Source: an uncultured Clostridium sp.
Lineage (GTDB): Bacteria; Bacillota; Clostridia; Peptostreptococcales; Peptostreptococcaceae
DNA length: 64,000 nucleotides
NCBI GenBank assembly: GCA_945871955.1
Contig: CAMBXR010000006.1
Location: 1 to 64,000 of the forward strand
Direction of reading: 5' to 3'
Position numbers and translations under genes: made by a program. Shown here one piece after another: positions 53,902-62,392 of the stretch (positions are counted from its first letter, which is position 1; the number at the start of each line of letters is the position of its first letter). The notes under the pieces are model-generated. The model searched no databases and was not told where the DNA came from. It worked only from the letters and a program-made list of their open reading frames with translations.

Positions 53902-56124
53902 ATGGATAATCTTAGTCAAGATAAATTAAAAGAATTAGAAAGTAAATGTATTCAAGAAGAAGATCCTTGGTGTACAGCCATGTGTCCTATACATATAGAT
54001 GCAAGACAACTATGTAATTTAGTAGCAAAAGGTAATTTTACAGAGGCAAGAAAAATATACGAAAAAAAAGTTATATTTCCTAATATTATAAGTAGGATTT
54101 GTGAAGAAAATTGTAAAAGTCAATGTAAGAGAAAAGATTTAGGTAATTCCATAAATATTAGACAATTAGAACTTGCCTGTATGAATTATGGAAATAAAGT
54201 AAAATCTAGAGTTTTACTAAAACCTAAAAAGAAAGAAAAAGTCATAATATTTGGTAGTAGTTTAAGTGGACTAAGTTGTGCATTTGAATTAAAAAACAAA
54301 GGATATATAGTTGATCTTTATGAAAAAGAAAATATTTTAGGTCATGAATTATATGAAGAATATAAAGAGATTTTAGAAGAAGATATAATTAATGAAGACT
54401 TGAAAAAGTTAAAAGATTTAGGTGTTAATATATGTCTAAATTCGTATTTTGATAAAGATAAATTAGACGAATATAAAGATAAATACGATGTGATAATTAT
54501 TGACGGAAATATTTACGATGAAGAATTATCTTACCATAGTATAACTTTACAACATGAAAATGATAAGATTTTCTATACTCCTAAAAATACTTCAGCCATA
54601 GAATGTATAGCTTTAGGTAAAAGAGTTTCCACATCAATAGACAGATATTTCAAAAAAAGTAGTATGACTAATGCAAGAGAAAATGAGGAAGCTTTCCAAA
54701 CAAAACTATATACAAATCTAGAAGGAATAGAAATAGAAGATGAAATACTTCCAGATAATAAAAAGTACTATACAGAAGAAGAAGCAATAAAAGAAGGAAA
54801 GAGATGTATTGACTGTAATTGTCTAGAATGTGTAAAGGGATGTGAATTTTTAAGACACTACAACTCATATCCTAAAGCAATGGCAAGAGAAGCTTATAAC
54901 AATTTGGCCATAGCTTTGGGAAATAGAACATCAAATAAAATGATAGATTCTTGTAATCTTTGCGGTCAATGTGGGACTATTTGTCCAGGAGGATTAGATT
55001 TAGGTGAAGTGCTAGAATACTGTAGAAATCAAATGGTAAAAACAGATAAAATGCCTCCATCAGCTTTTGAATTTGCCATAGAAGATATGGAATTTAGCAA
55101 TAGTGAAGAATTTTTTACAGTCATAAATAAAGAAAATTTAAAATATGTATTTTTCCCAGGATGTCAACTATGTGCTTCTGAACCAGATTTAGTAAAAGTA
55201 GTTTATAAGGATTTAAATAAAAAATTAAATGATGAAGTAGGTATGATTTTAGGCTGTTGTGGAGTAATAGGAAAATGGTCTGGTCATAGTGAAAAATTCA
55301 ATAAACAAATAAAATTAATAAAAGATACTCTTAAAAAACTAAATAATCCTATATTAATAACAGCATGCCCTACTTGTTATACAATTTTTAGTTCTCATTT
55401 AGAAGATATTGATACTCAAATCATTTATAACTATATAAATGAAGAAGAACTAAAAGAAATAGGAAATAATGAAGAAATAGCAATAGATGACCCATGTACA
55501 GCTAGATATAATGATAAATTGCAAAATCAAGTTAGGGAAATAGCTAAAAAACTTGGATTTGATATTAAAGAATTAGATTATAACAGAGAAGAAACTACTT
55601 GTTGTGGATATGGAGGACTTACTTGTTTTTCAAATAAGGAGTTACAAGAAGAAATAGTTTCATCAAGGGTTAATCAAAGTGATTTAAAATACTTAACTTA
55701 TTGTGTAAATTGTAGAGATAACTTTTTATCAAAAGATAAAGATGCAAAACATATTTTACAATTAATATACAATTTTGAAGGAAAAAATAAAAAGCCTAGT
55801 TTATCTGAAAGAAGATATAATAGGGTTCAATTGAAATTAGATTTGACAAAAGAAGATAAAGTAAATGAATACGATATAGAATTAATTATGGATAAGGAAT
55901 TAGAAGAAAAATTAGAAGATAGAATGATTTTATACAAAGATATAAAAGATACAATAATCCATGGAGAAGAAACAAATCAAAAATTCTTAAACAAAAAAAA
56001 TAATCATAACTTAACTTATTACAAAATAAGAAATGTTACGTTTTGGGTTGAATATATAGTTGAAGATAATAAGTATTATGTATATAACGCATATAGCCAT
56101 AGAATGGATATAGAGGTGAATTAG
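53902..56124 (+). CDS. Dicluster / pyridine-nucleotide-disulfide-like / CCG-domain redox protein (DVU_1558 type)
   Basis: A 740-residue multidomain electron-transfer protein. The N terminus is a GltD/DPYD-type dicluster domain (CIQEEDPWCTAMCPIHID ... CEENCKSQCKR). A shortened FAD/NAD-type segment follows (VIIFGSSLSGLSCAFELKNK at about 113-132 and SIDRYFKK at about 246-253), about 140 residues rather than the usual 350. Next is CIDCNCLECVKGCE and a ferredoxin CNLCGQCGTICPGG. Last come two CCG (heterodisulfide reductase-like) domains: FFPGCQLC, LGCCGVIGKW and TTCCGYGGLTCF, plus a tail. I recall this architecture as the 'pyridine nucleotide-disulfide oxidoreductase/dicluster-binding' family beside Mop-type enzymes. 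It starts after AAGGAG. Confidence 0.82.
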   Translation: MDNLSQDKLKELESKCIQEEDPWCTAMCPIHIDARQLCNLVAKGNFTEARKIYEKKVIFPNIISRICEENCKSQCKRKDLGNSINIRQLELACMNYGNKVKSRVLLKPKKKEKVIIFGSSLSGLSCAFELKNKGYIVDLYEKENILGHELYEEYKEILEEDIINEDLKKLKDLGVNICLNSYFDKDKLDEYKDKYDVIIIDGNIYDEELSYHSITLQHENDKIFYTPKNTSAIECIALGKRVSTSIDRYFKKSSMTNARENEEAFQTKLYTNLEGIEIEDEILPDNKKYYTEEEAIKEGKRCIDCNCLECVKGCEFLRHYNSYPKAMAREAYNNLAIALGNRTSNKMIDSCNLCGQCGTICPGGLDLGEVLEYCRNQMVKTDKMPPSAFEFAIEDMEFSNSEEFFTVINKENLKYVFFPGCQLCASEPDLVKVVYKDLNKKLNDEVGMILGCCGVIGKWSGHSEKFNKQIKLIKDTLKKLNNPILITACPTCYTIFSSHLEDIDTQIIYNYINEEELKEIGNNEEIAIDDPCTARYNDKLQNQVREIAKKLGFDIKELDYNREETTCCGYGGLTCFSNKELQEEIVSSRVNQSDLKYLTYCVNCRDNFLSKDKDAKHILQLIYNFEGKNKKPSLSERRYNRVQLKLDLTKEDKVNEYDIELIMDKELEEKLEDRMILYKDIKDTIIHGEETNQKFLNKKNNHNLTYYKIRNVTFWVEYIVEDNKYYVYNAYSHRMDIEVN

Positions 56125-56346
56125 ATGAAAGAACAATATGATGATTTTTATGATTACTCCAGTGAAAGCATGATTTGTGCTAAATGCAATGTGCCATTAC
56201 AAAAGGGAAAAGTAACTCTAGCTTATTTAGGAAGTAGTTTCCCTGTAGAGCTACCTGTATGTCCTAAATGCAATAGCGTTTTTATAGATGAAAGTCTAGT
56301 GTATTCAAAAATGCTAAGGGTAGAAAAATCTTTAGAGGATAAGTAA
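56125..56346 (+). CDS. CxxC small redox protein (DVU_1557 family)
   Basis: A 73-residue protein with two Cys pairs, MICAKCNVPLQKG and LPVCPKCNSVF, giving a zinc-ribbon or rubredoxin-like metal site. The ATG directly follows the stop of the previous gene, and its stop overlaps the next start (TAATG). In D. vulgaris a protein of this kind occupies the same place (DVU_1557). It could be an electron carrier or a metal-binding chaperone for the pathway. The size and motif agree with the family; the function is unknown. Confidence 0.82.
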   Translation: MKEQYDDFYDYSSESMICAKCNVPLQKGKVTLAYLGSSFPVELPVCPKCNSVFIDESLVYSKMLRVEKSLEDK

Positions 56347-56978
56347 TGATTAGTAAAGATGTACTTAGTTTAAGCAGTCTTGATACAATAGATGAAATCT
56401 TAGATGGCCTTAGCAAATCAAAGAAAAATCCAAAAATATTGGACGTAGGCTGTGGTTGTGGATGTTCAGTTAATTATTTAAAAGAAAAGGGTATGGATGC
56501 AAGGGGAGTTGATTACTCTGAAGAAATAATTAACTTAGGTAAAAAAACATATACAGGAATTGATTTAAAAGTAATGGATGCAAATAACTTGGAATTTCCA
56601 CATAATTATTTTGACTTAATATTATTTGAATGTAGTTTATCCGTAATGGAAAATACGAAAAAAATATTATCCAGTAGTATAAATATTTTAAAAGAAGATG
56701 GCTTACTTTTGATAAGTGATTTTTTCTTGAAAGAATCAGATTTATATGAAGGTGTTTATACTATGGATTATTGGAATAAACTATTTGATGACTTAAATTT
56801 AGAAATTGTATATTTTCAAGATAAATCAAAAGAGTGGAGAAATTATATAGGAATTATACTTTGGGAGTATGGTGATTTATCTGTATTACTTAGAGGTAAC
56901 CAAAATAAATGTTTAAATAAAAATATATTTAAGAAAGAAACGGGATATTTTTTAGCTATACTTAAAAAAAGGGGTTAA
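56346..56978 (+). CDS. trsM: SAM-dependent methyltransferase TrsM (DVU_1556 family)
   Basis: A 210-residue class I methyltransferase. The SAM motif ILDVGCGCGCSVNYLKEKG (about residues 34-52) is followed by the motif II Asp in ARGVDYSEEI and DANNLEFPHNYFDLILFECS. There is no Cys-rich or radical SAM part. Within the Trs-type clusters this gene is always near the radical SAM TrsS. The acceptor is unknown: a small molecule on the pathway or the peptide-bound cofactor. It overlaps the preceding gene by one base and ends 4 bases before the next. Confidence 0.85.
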   Translation: MISKDVLSLSSLDTIDEILDGLSKSKKNPKILDVGCGCGCSVNYLKEKGMDARGVDYSEEIINLGKKTYTGIDLKVMDANNLEFPHNYFDLILFECSLSVMENTKKILSSSINILKEDGLLLISDFFLKESDLYEGVYTMDYWNKLFDDLNLEIVYFQDKSKEWRNYIGIILWEYGDLSVLLRGNQNKCLNKNIFKKETGYFLAILKKRG

Positions 56979-56982
56979 TATT

Positions 56983-57411
56983 ATGGATGAACTATATATG
57001 GAAATGCTTGAATTATCATCAAAAGGATATTACTGTAGTCAAATATTAATGAAGATAGTATTAGAATTAGAAGAAAAAGAAAATAGTGATTTAATAAGAT
57101 GTATGGGAGGTCTTATTGGAGGTTTAGGATTTAATCAAAAGATATGTGGAGCTTTAACAGGTGGAGTTTGTCTTATTGGATATTTTGCATCAAAAGGAGA
57201 AGATGACGAAATAGAAGATGAAAACCTAAGCCAGATGGTTGGTGAATTAATTGAGTGGTTTGAAAGTGAAGGAAGCAACAATAAGGGAATAAATTGTGGA
57301 GATATACTAGATAACAACTTTGATAACAAAACAAAAATATGTCCTAACTTAGTACTAAATACATTTGAAAAAGTAATTGAAATATTAAATAAATATGGAT
57401 ATGAGTTGTAA
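56983..57411 (+). CDS. C-GCAxxG-C-C family protein (DVU_1555 family)
   Basis: A 142-residue helical protein of the C_GCAxxG_C_C family, recognised by YYCSQILMKIV near the start, the central KICGALTGGVCLIGYF and later INCGDIL and KICPNLV Cys. These proteins are probably cofactor-binding redox or cluster proteins. It is tightly packed in the operon, 4 bases after the methyltransferase. In DVU the same kind is DVU_1555. Confidence 0.85.
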   Translation: MDELYMEMLELSSKGYYCSQILMKIVLELEEKENSDLIRCMGGLIGGLGFNQKICGALTGGVCLIGYFASKGEDDEIEDENLSQMVGELIEWFESEGSNNKGINCGDILDNNFDNKTKICPNLVLNTFEKVIEILNKYGYEL

Positions 57412-57432
57412 TAAATAAGGGGAGAAAATTCA

Positions 57433-58473
57433 ATGAATATATATGAAGAAGGTTTAAATATTTTAAAGGATAATAAAAGTTTTGTACTCGCTAGTATAAT
57501 TAATAGTACTGGTTCAACACCTAGATCAAAAGGTACTCAAATGATAATAAGAGAAGACGGTTCTATATTTGGTACTGTAGGTGGAGGGAAAATGGAAGCT
57601 TCATGTATTGAAAATAGTTTAAAAGCAATACAAGAGAAGAAATCATTTATTTATGAGTTTAATTTAAGCAATAAGGATGCTTATAAGTCAGAAATGGTAT
57701 GTGGAGGTAATGGTGAATTACTTATTAATTATATAGATTCAAAAGATAATAACAATTTATTAGTTTTTCAAAAGGCTACGGAAATAGTAAAAAACCATAA
57801 AAAAGGATGGATAGTTACTATATTAAGTGATGAAAAAAAAGATTTCCTACTTATAGATGATAAGCACAATATGATAGGTGAATATACAGGAAGTCAATTA
57901 ATGAAAGAAAAATTACTAAATGGAGCAGAAAGAATAAGCATTCATTCAGATGCTATAGATAATGAAAGATACATAGTGCAAAAAATTCATTCTATGGGAA
58001 AAGCATTTATTTTTGGTGCAGGTCATGTATCTAAAGAAACTGCAAAAATTCTAGATTTAATAGAATTCGAAACTATAGTTATAGATGACAGAGAAGAATT
58101 CGCCAATGAAGAAAGATTCCCAAATTCTAGAGTAGAAGTATTAGAATCTCTAAAGGAAATCGGTGATTTAGGAGTAGATGATGATAGCTATATATTAATA
58201 ATAACTAGAGGTCATATATTTGATTATGATGTACTAAAATGGGCATTGAAAACTAATGCTTATTATATAGGTATGATAGGAAGTCAGACAAAAATTAATA
58301 TGACTTATGAAAAACTTAGAAAAGATGGATTTACAGATGAAGATTTTAAAAGGGTATGTGCTCCTATAGGAATAAAAATACCTGGGGCTAAAACACCTGG
58401 AGAAATTGCTGTTAGTATAGCAGGCCAACTTATTACTAAAAGATCAGAAAAAGAAAGAAGTTCAAGAATATGA
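57433..58473 (+). CDS. xdhC: XdhC family protein
   Basis: A 346-residue XdhC protein. XdhC binds and sulfurates the Mo cofactor before insertion into xanthine dehydrogenase-type enzymes. The N-terminal half has ASIINSTGSTPRSKGTQMII and FGTVGGGKMEASCIEN; the C-terminal half has a Rossmann segment AFIFGAGHVSKETAKILDLI with a Cys/Pro-rich region near KRVCAPIGIKIPGAKTPGE. It fits maturation of the Mo enzyme at 51000. It overlaps the next gene by 4 bases (ATGA), and AAGGGGAG precedes its ATG. Confidence 0.93.
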   Translation: MNIYEEGLNILKDNKSFVLASIINSTGSTPRSKGTQMIIREDGSIFGTVGGGKMEASCIENSLKAIQEKKSFIYEFNLSNKDAYKSEMVCGGNGELLINYIDSKDNNNLLVFQKATEIVKNHKKGWIVTILSDEKKDFLLIDDKHNMIGEYTGSQLMKEKLLNGAERISIHSDAIDNERYIVQKIHSMGKAFIFGAGHVSKETAKILDLIEFETIVIDDREEFANEERFPNSRVEVLESLKEIGDLGVDDDSYILIITRGHIFDYDVLKWALKTNAYYIGMIGSQTKINMTYEKLRKDGFTDEDFKRVCAPIGIKIPGAKTPGEIAVSIAGQLITKRSEKERSSRI

Positions 58474-59612
58474 AAATAGGTGGGCTAATTGTGGCTGCAG
58501 GTTTATCATCTAGAATGAATGATTTTAAACCTCTTATGAAAGTTGAAAACAAACCACTTATCATAAATACTATTAATTCTTTAAGACAAAGTGGTATTGA
58601 AGATATAACTATAGTAGTAGGTTATAGAGGCAAAGATATAGAACAATGTGTTAAAGATGAAAATGTAAATATTATTTATAATGAAAACTACAATAATTCA
58701 TTTATGTATGATTCTTTTAAAATTGGGCTTAGAGAAGTGGCTAGTAATTGTGATGCTATAGCTTTTATACCTGGGGATATAGGTTTTGTATCTAAATATA
58801 CTGTTGATTTACTAATAAAAGAACTTGAAAGTACTGAAAGTAAAATAGTACAGCCTAAATATAAGAATGAAGTAGGTCATCCACCTATAATTTCATCACA
58901 GTGTTTTGAATACTTATTAAACTACGGAGGAGAAGGTGGTTTAAAAGGTGGAATGAATTATTTTGAAGAAGAGTCTCTGTATATTTCTACACCTGATAAA
59001 TTTATTCTTTTTGATATGGATACAAAAGAAGATTTTATTAGAGTGAAGAAGGAATATGAAAATAGACAAATTTTATCTTATGAAGATTGTACATATTTAT
59101 TAAAATATTTCAATGTAGGTGAGAATATAATAAGTCACAGTGAGAAAGTAAAAAATATATGCACTGATTTAGGTCAATCAATAAATAAATATAAAAATAT
59201 TTTAAATATAGAATTACTAAAATCAGCAGCCATGTTACACGATATAAAAAGACATGAAAAAAATCACAGTAAAGAAGGAGCTAATTTATTAAAAGATTTA
59301 GGATATGAGCAAATCGCAAGTATAGTAGAAACTCATATGAAAATCGACAATGAAATGGAAAATAATATAAATGAAAATACTATTTTATATTATTGCGATA
59401 AATTAGTAATAGAAGATAAATTTGTAGATATAGATAAAAGATTTAAAGATAAGTTGAATAAGTATAAATATAGTAAAGAAATACAAGAAAATATAATGAA
59501 AAAGTATAACACAACCCTTAAGATAAAATCCAATATTATATCTATAATTGGAAAAGATGAATATGAAAAATTGGAGAATAAATGGAGGGGAGAAAATGAT
59601 TTATTTAAATAA
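58470..59612 (+). CDS. NTP transferase fused to an HD domain (DVU_1551 family)
   Basis: A 380-residue fusion. Residues 1-195 are a MobA/MocA-like nucleotidyltransferase with GLIVAAGLSSRMNDFKPLMK (signature and Lys), IVVGYRGKD, AFIPGDIGFVS and VGHPPIISS. MocA makes molybdopterin cytosine dinucleotide, which Mop-type enzymes use. Residues 205-380 are an HD phosphohydrolase-like domain: HSEKVKNICTDLG, AAMLHDIKRHEKNHS and IVETHMK. The HD part could hydrolyse a nucleotide intermediate or a pathway compound. It overlaps xdhC by 4 bases and the next gene by 17. Confidence 0.88.
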   Translation: MKIGGLIVAAGLSSRMNDFKPLMKVENKPLIINTINSLRQSGIEDITIVVGYRGKDIEQCVKDENVNIIYNENYNNSFMYDSFKIGLREVASNCDAIAFIPGDIGFVSKYTVDLLIKELESTESKIVQPKYKNEVGHPPIISSQCFEYLLNYGGEGGLKGGMNYFEEESLYISTPDKFILFDMDTKEDFIRVKKEYENRQILSYEDCTYLLKYFNVGENIISHSEKVKNICTDLGQSINKYKNILNIELLKSAAMLHDIKRHEKNHSKEGANLLKDLGYEQIASIVETHMKIDNEMENNINENTILYYCDKLVIEDKFVDIDKRFKDKLNKYKYSKEIQENIMKKYNTTLKIKSNIISIIGKDEYEKLENKWRGENDLFK

Positions 59613-60714
59613 TGGAGCCACATCTTGGCCAAAGCCACAATGTGTTGGAGAAGCTGTTAAAAAATCATTAAATGACTTGCCATGTAGTGCACATAGAAGT
59701 GGATTTGAAGAAGAGGAAGAAGAAAGTTGCAAGGAATTATTAGCTAAATTGTTACAAATAGATGATGCCAATAATATAGTATATGGAAGTAATGCAACTT
59801 TTGGATTAAATTTAGCTATTCAAGGTTTTGACTTTAAAAAAGGAGATAAAATATTGACTACAGCAGCAGAACATAACTCAGTATTAAGACCTCTATATTA
59901 TCTTCAACAGAAAAATATAATAGAATATGAAATAATGGATGTAAATGAAGAAGGTAGAATTGATCCTGTTTTATGGGAAGAAAAAATCAAAAAAATAAAA
60001 CCTAGAATGGTTGTATTTACCCATGCGTCTAATGTTACTGGAGCAATAAATGATGCACAAAAATTAGCTGAAATTGCAAAAAAATACAACTGTGTAGTTT
60101 TATTAGATGCTTCTCAAAGTTTAGGTTTAATAGATGTATTTCCTGAGAAATGGAATATAGATATGGTAGCTTTTACTGGACATAAGTATTTACTAGGTCC
60201 TCAAGGAACAGGAGGACTTTATGTATCACCAAAAATAAAACTAAATCCATTATTACAAGGTGGAACGGGTATTTTTAGTGATGAAGATACTATGCCAGAA
60301 GATATGCCTTTAAGGCTAGAAGCGGGAACACCTAATGATACATCTTTTAAGGGACTAGAAGCAGCACTTAGATGGAGCTTTGAAAACCCAATTAATAAAG
60401 CTGAAATAGATAGATTAGTTGATAAAGTAAAAAAAGAACTTAAAGAAATGAACATTAATGTAGTAGACGTGAGTGGAGAAAGTACACCAGTAGTATCTTT
60501 TGTAGTACCAAATTATAGTGTTAGTGAAATAGGGGAAATACTTCAAATGAGTTTTGATATTATATGTAGAAGTGGACTACACTGTGCACCTCTAATTCAT
60601 AAGTGTATAAAAACAGCACCTAGTGGAACGATAAGAATTAGTTTGTCTAGGTTTACTACAGAGAAAGAAATAGATTATTTTATAGAATCTATGAGAGAAA
60701 TAGTAAATGGATAA
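59596..60714 (+). CDS. Class V PLP enzyme, cysteine-desulfurase-like (EF2568 family)
   Basis: About 372 residues from the ATG at 59596 (GGGGAG site), not from 59548 inside the HD gene. It opens IYLNNGATSWPKPQ. TAAEHNSVLRPL is the PLP loop, the Schiff-base Lys is in FTGHKYLLGPQGTGGLYV (about residues 195-212), and the sulfur-carrying Cys is in RSGLHCAPLIHK (about 330-341). This subgroup (am_tr_V_EF2568) was first noted beside selenium-dependent Mo hydroxylase genes. It would supply sulfur (or selenium) for the Mo cofactor. It overlaps both neighbours. Confidence 0.88.
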   Translation: MIYLNNGATSWPKPQCVGEAVKKSLNDLPCSAHRSGFEEEEEESCKELLAKLLQIDDANNIVYGSNATFGLNLAIQGFDFKKGDKILTTAAEHNSVLRPLYYLQQKNIIEYEIMDVNEEGRIDPVLWEEKIKKIKPRMVVFTHASNVTGAINDAQKLAEIAKKYNCVVLLDASQSLGLIDVFPEKWNIDMVAFTGHKYLLGPQGTGGLYVSPKIKLNPLLQGGTGIFSDEDTMPEDMPLRLEAGTPNDTSFKGLEAALRWSFENPINKAEIDRLVDKVKKELKEMNINVVDVSGESTPVVSFVVPNYSVSEIGEILQMSFDIICRSGLHCAPLIHKCIKTAPSGTIRISLSRFTTEKEIDYFIESMREIVNG

Positions 60715-60991
60715 ATTTGATATAAAAAAAGTAGATAACTGCTTTAAAGATAGTCAAACTTATGAATATAAATTAAATATTGAAATAAATGAAGAATTTC
60801 TGGAAAAATTAAAAAGTTTGGGAAGTATAGAAATAAAAAACTTTAGAAGACCTATTTTCATGATTAACTGCGAAAATAAAAATGAAATCAAGGGAGTAAT
60901 TAAATCTAATATTATTAAAGTAAGTTTTCCAGAAGATATGTGGCAAATTAGGAAAGAAGAATTTGAAAAATTTTTAGATGAGATATTATAA
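60707..60991 (+). CDS. 94-residue protein of unknown function in the Trs-type operon
   Basis: A small charged protein with alternating beta strands and helices. Near the start, TYEYKLNIEINEEFLEKLK then KNFRRPIFMINC resembles a compact alpha/beta fold. It overlaps the PLP enzyme by 8 bases (ATGGATAA) and has only a weak ribosome-binding site, so translation is coupled. One Cys only. It does not look like DUF3343, which accompanies EF2568-type enzymes elsewhere. A partner of the PLP enzyme or TrsS is possible. Confidence 0.6.
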   Translation: MDKFDIKKVDNCFKDSQTYEYKLNIEINEEFLEKLKSLGSIEIKNFRRPIFMINCENKNEIKGVIKSNIIKVSFPEDMWQIRKEEFEKFLDEIL

Positions 60992-61007
60992 AAATATGGG
61001 GGAAGCT

Positions 61008-62390
61008 ATGGGAAAAGTACTTAGTAAAGTTGAAAGTGTATGCCCTACTTGTTTAAAAAAAGTAATGGGACAAAAAGTAGAATATGAAGATGGAGTTTAT
61101 TTAGAAAAAAGTTGTGAAGAACATGGTTTTTTTAAAACTTTAATATGGGAAGGAAAAGGATATGAAGATTGGGGTGGTATTGAAAAATATACGACTCCAG
61201 AAATTTTGGGAAGTGAAGTAAATAAAGGGTGTCCTTATGATTGTGGAATTTGCAGTGAGCATAGACAAGAAACTTGTTGTGTTTTACTAGAAATTACAAA
61301 TAGATGTAATTTAAAATGTCCAATATGCTTTGCATCTTCCAATGAAAATATAAAAGAAGATATTTCTCTACAGAGAATAGAAGAATATTATGATTATTTG
61401 ATGGAATGTGGAGGACCATATAATATCCAATTATCAGGAGGAGAACCTACTCTTAGAGATGATTTAGAAAAAATAATTAAAATGGGAAGAAAAAAAGGAT
61501 TCACATTTTTTCAATTAAATACAAATGGTATTAGAATTGCAGAAGATGAAAATTTTATAAAAAGACTTGTTGATGCTGGCTTAAACACTGTATTTTTACA
61601 ATTTGATGGATTAGATGATAGTGCTTATTTAAAACTAAGAGGTAAGAAACTTCTTAGAACAAAATTAAAAGCAATAGAAAATTGTAAAAAAGCAGGTGTT
61701 GGTGTAGTTCTAGTTCCTACAGTAATGCAAGATGTAAATGTAGATCAAATAGGAGAAATTATTAACTTTGCAATTGATAATATGCCAACCATAAGGGGAG
61801 TTCATTTCCAACCAGTAAGCTTTTTTGGAAGATATGAAAATAGAGACGATACATATAGAATAACTATTCCTAAAATGTTAAAAGAAATAGAAAAACAAAC
61901 TGATAAAAAAATGAAAGTTGAAAACTTTATGGAAGGAGGAGCTGAAAACTCTTACTGTTCTTTCCATGGGAACTTCTTAGTTAATGAAGATAAAACTTTA
62001 AGACCTTTAGGTAGTAAAAGCGGATGTTGTGGCAAACCATCTTCAGCAAAACAATCTAGAGAGTTTGTCGCAAAACAATGGTCAGCTGTAGAAGTATGTT
62101 GTGATGAAGCAACAGAAAATAGTTGTTGCTGCCAAGAAGAGTCAACTACAAGTAGTTGTTGTTCACAATCAGAAAATACATCTCCTACAAAATCTTTAGA
62201 TGATTTCTTAGAGAGATTTGAAAAATATAATTTAGCAATATCAGCTATGTTATTCCAAGATGCATGGAATCTAGATATAGATAGAGTAAAACAATGTTAT
62301 ATACATGTGGTTAGTGAAGATAAAAAACTTATTCCGTTTTGCGCTTATAATTTAACAAGTATAAATAATGAAAGCTTATATAGAAAATAA
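61008..62390 (+). CDS. trsS: Radical SAM protein TrsS (Cys form)
   Basis: About 461 residues from the ATG at 61008, with GGGGGA 5 bases upstream; the frame from 60978 starts inside the previous gene. VCPTCLKKVMG at the start and SCEEHGFFKTLIWEGKGYEDW look like the rubredoxin-like N-terminal domain of the tetraether-synthase (MJ0619/Tes) radical SAM group. The SAM cluster motif is CNLKCPICFASS (C-x3-C-x2-C, about residues 100-107). LSGGEPTLRDDLEKIIKMG and FLQFDGLDDSAY follow. A Cys-cluster stretch (CCQEESTTSSCC, about 378-389) and IPFCAYNLTS lie later. I see no in-frame TGA, so this is a Cys rather than a Sec form. Confidence 0.85.
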   Translation: MGKVLSKVESVCPTCLKKVMGQKVEYEDGVYLEKSCEEHGFFKTLIWEGKGYEDWGGIEKYTTPEILGSEVNKGCPYDCGICSEHRQETCCVLLEITNRCNLKCPICFASSNENIKEDISLQRIEEYYDYLMECGGPYNIQLSGGEPTLRDDLEKIIKMGRKKGFTFFQLNTNGIRIAEDENFIKRLVDAGLNTVFLQFDGLDDSAYLKLRGKKLLRTKLKAIENCKKAGVGVVLVPTVMQDVNVDQIGEIINFAIDNMPTIRGVHFQPVSFFGRYENRDDTYRITIPKMLKEIEKQTDKKMKVENFMEGGAENSYCSFHGNFLVNEDKTLRPLGSKSGCCGKPSSAKQSREFVAKQWSAVEVCCDEATENSCCCQEESTTSSCCSQSENTSPTKSLDDFLERFEKYNLAISAMLFQDAWNLDIDRVKQCYIHVVSEDKKLIPFCAYNLTSINNESLYRK

Positions 62391-62392
62391 TC

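Noticed and set aside
61008..62390. Possible selenocysteine in TrsS
   Set aside because: The frame from 61008 to 62390 has no internal TGA. All expected Cys are coded as TGT/TGC, so this copy is not a selenoprotein.
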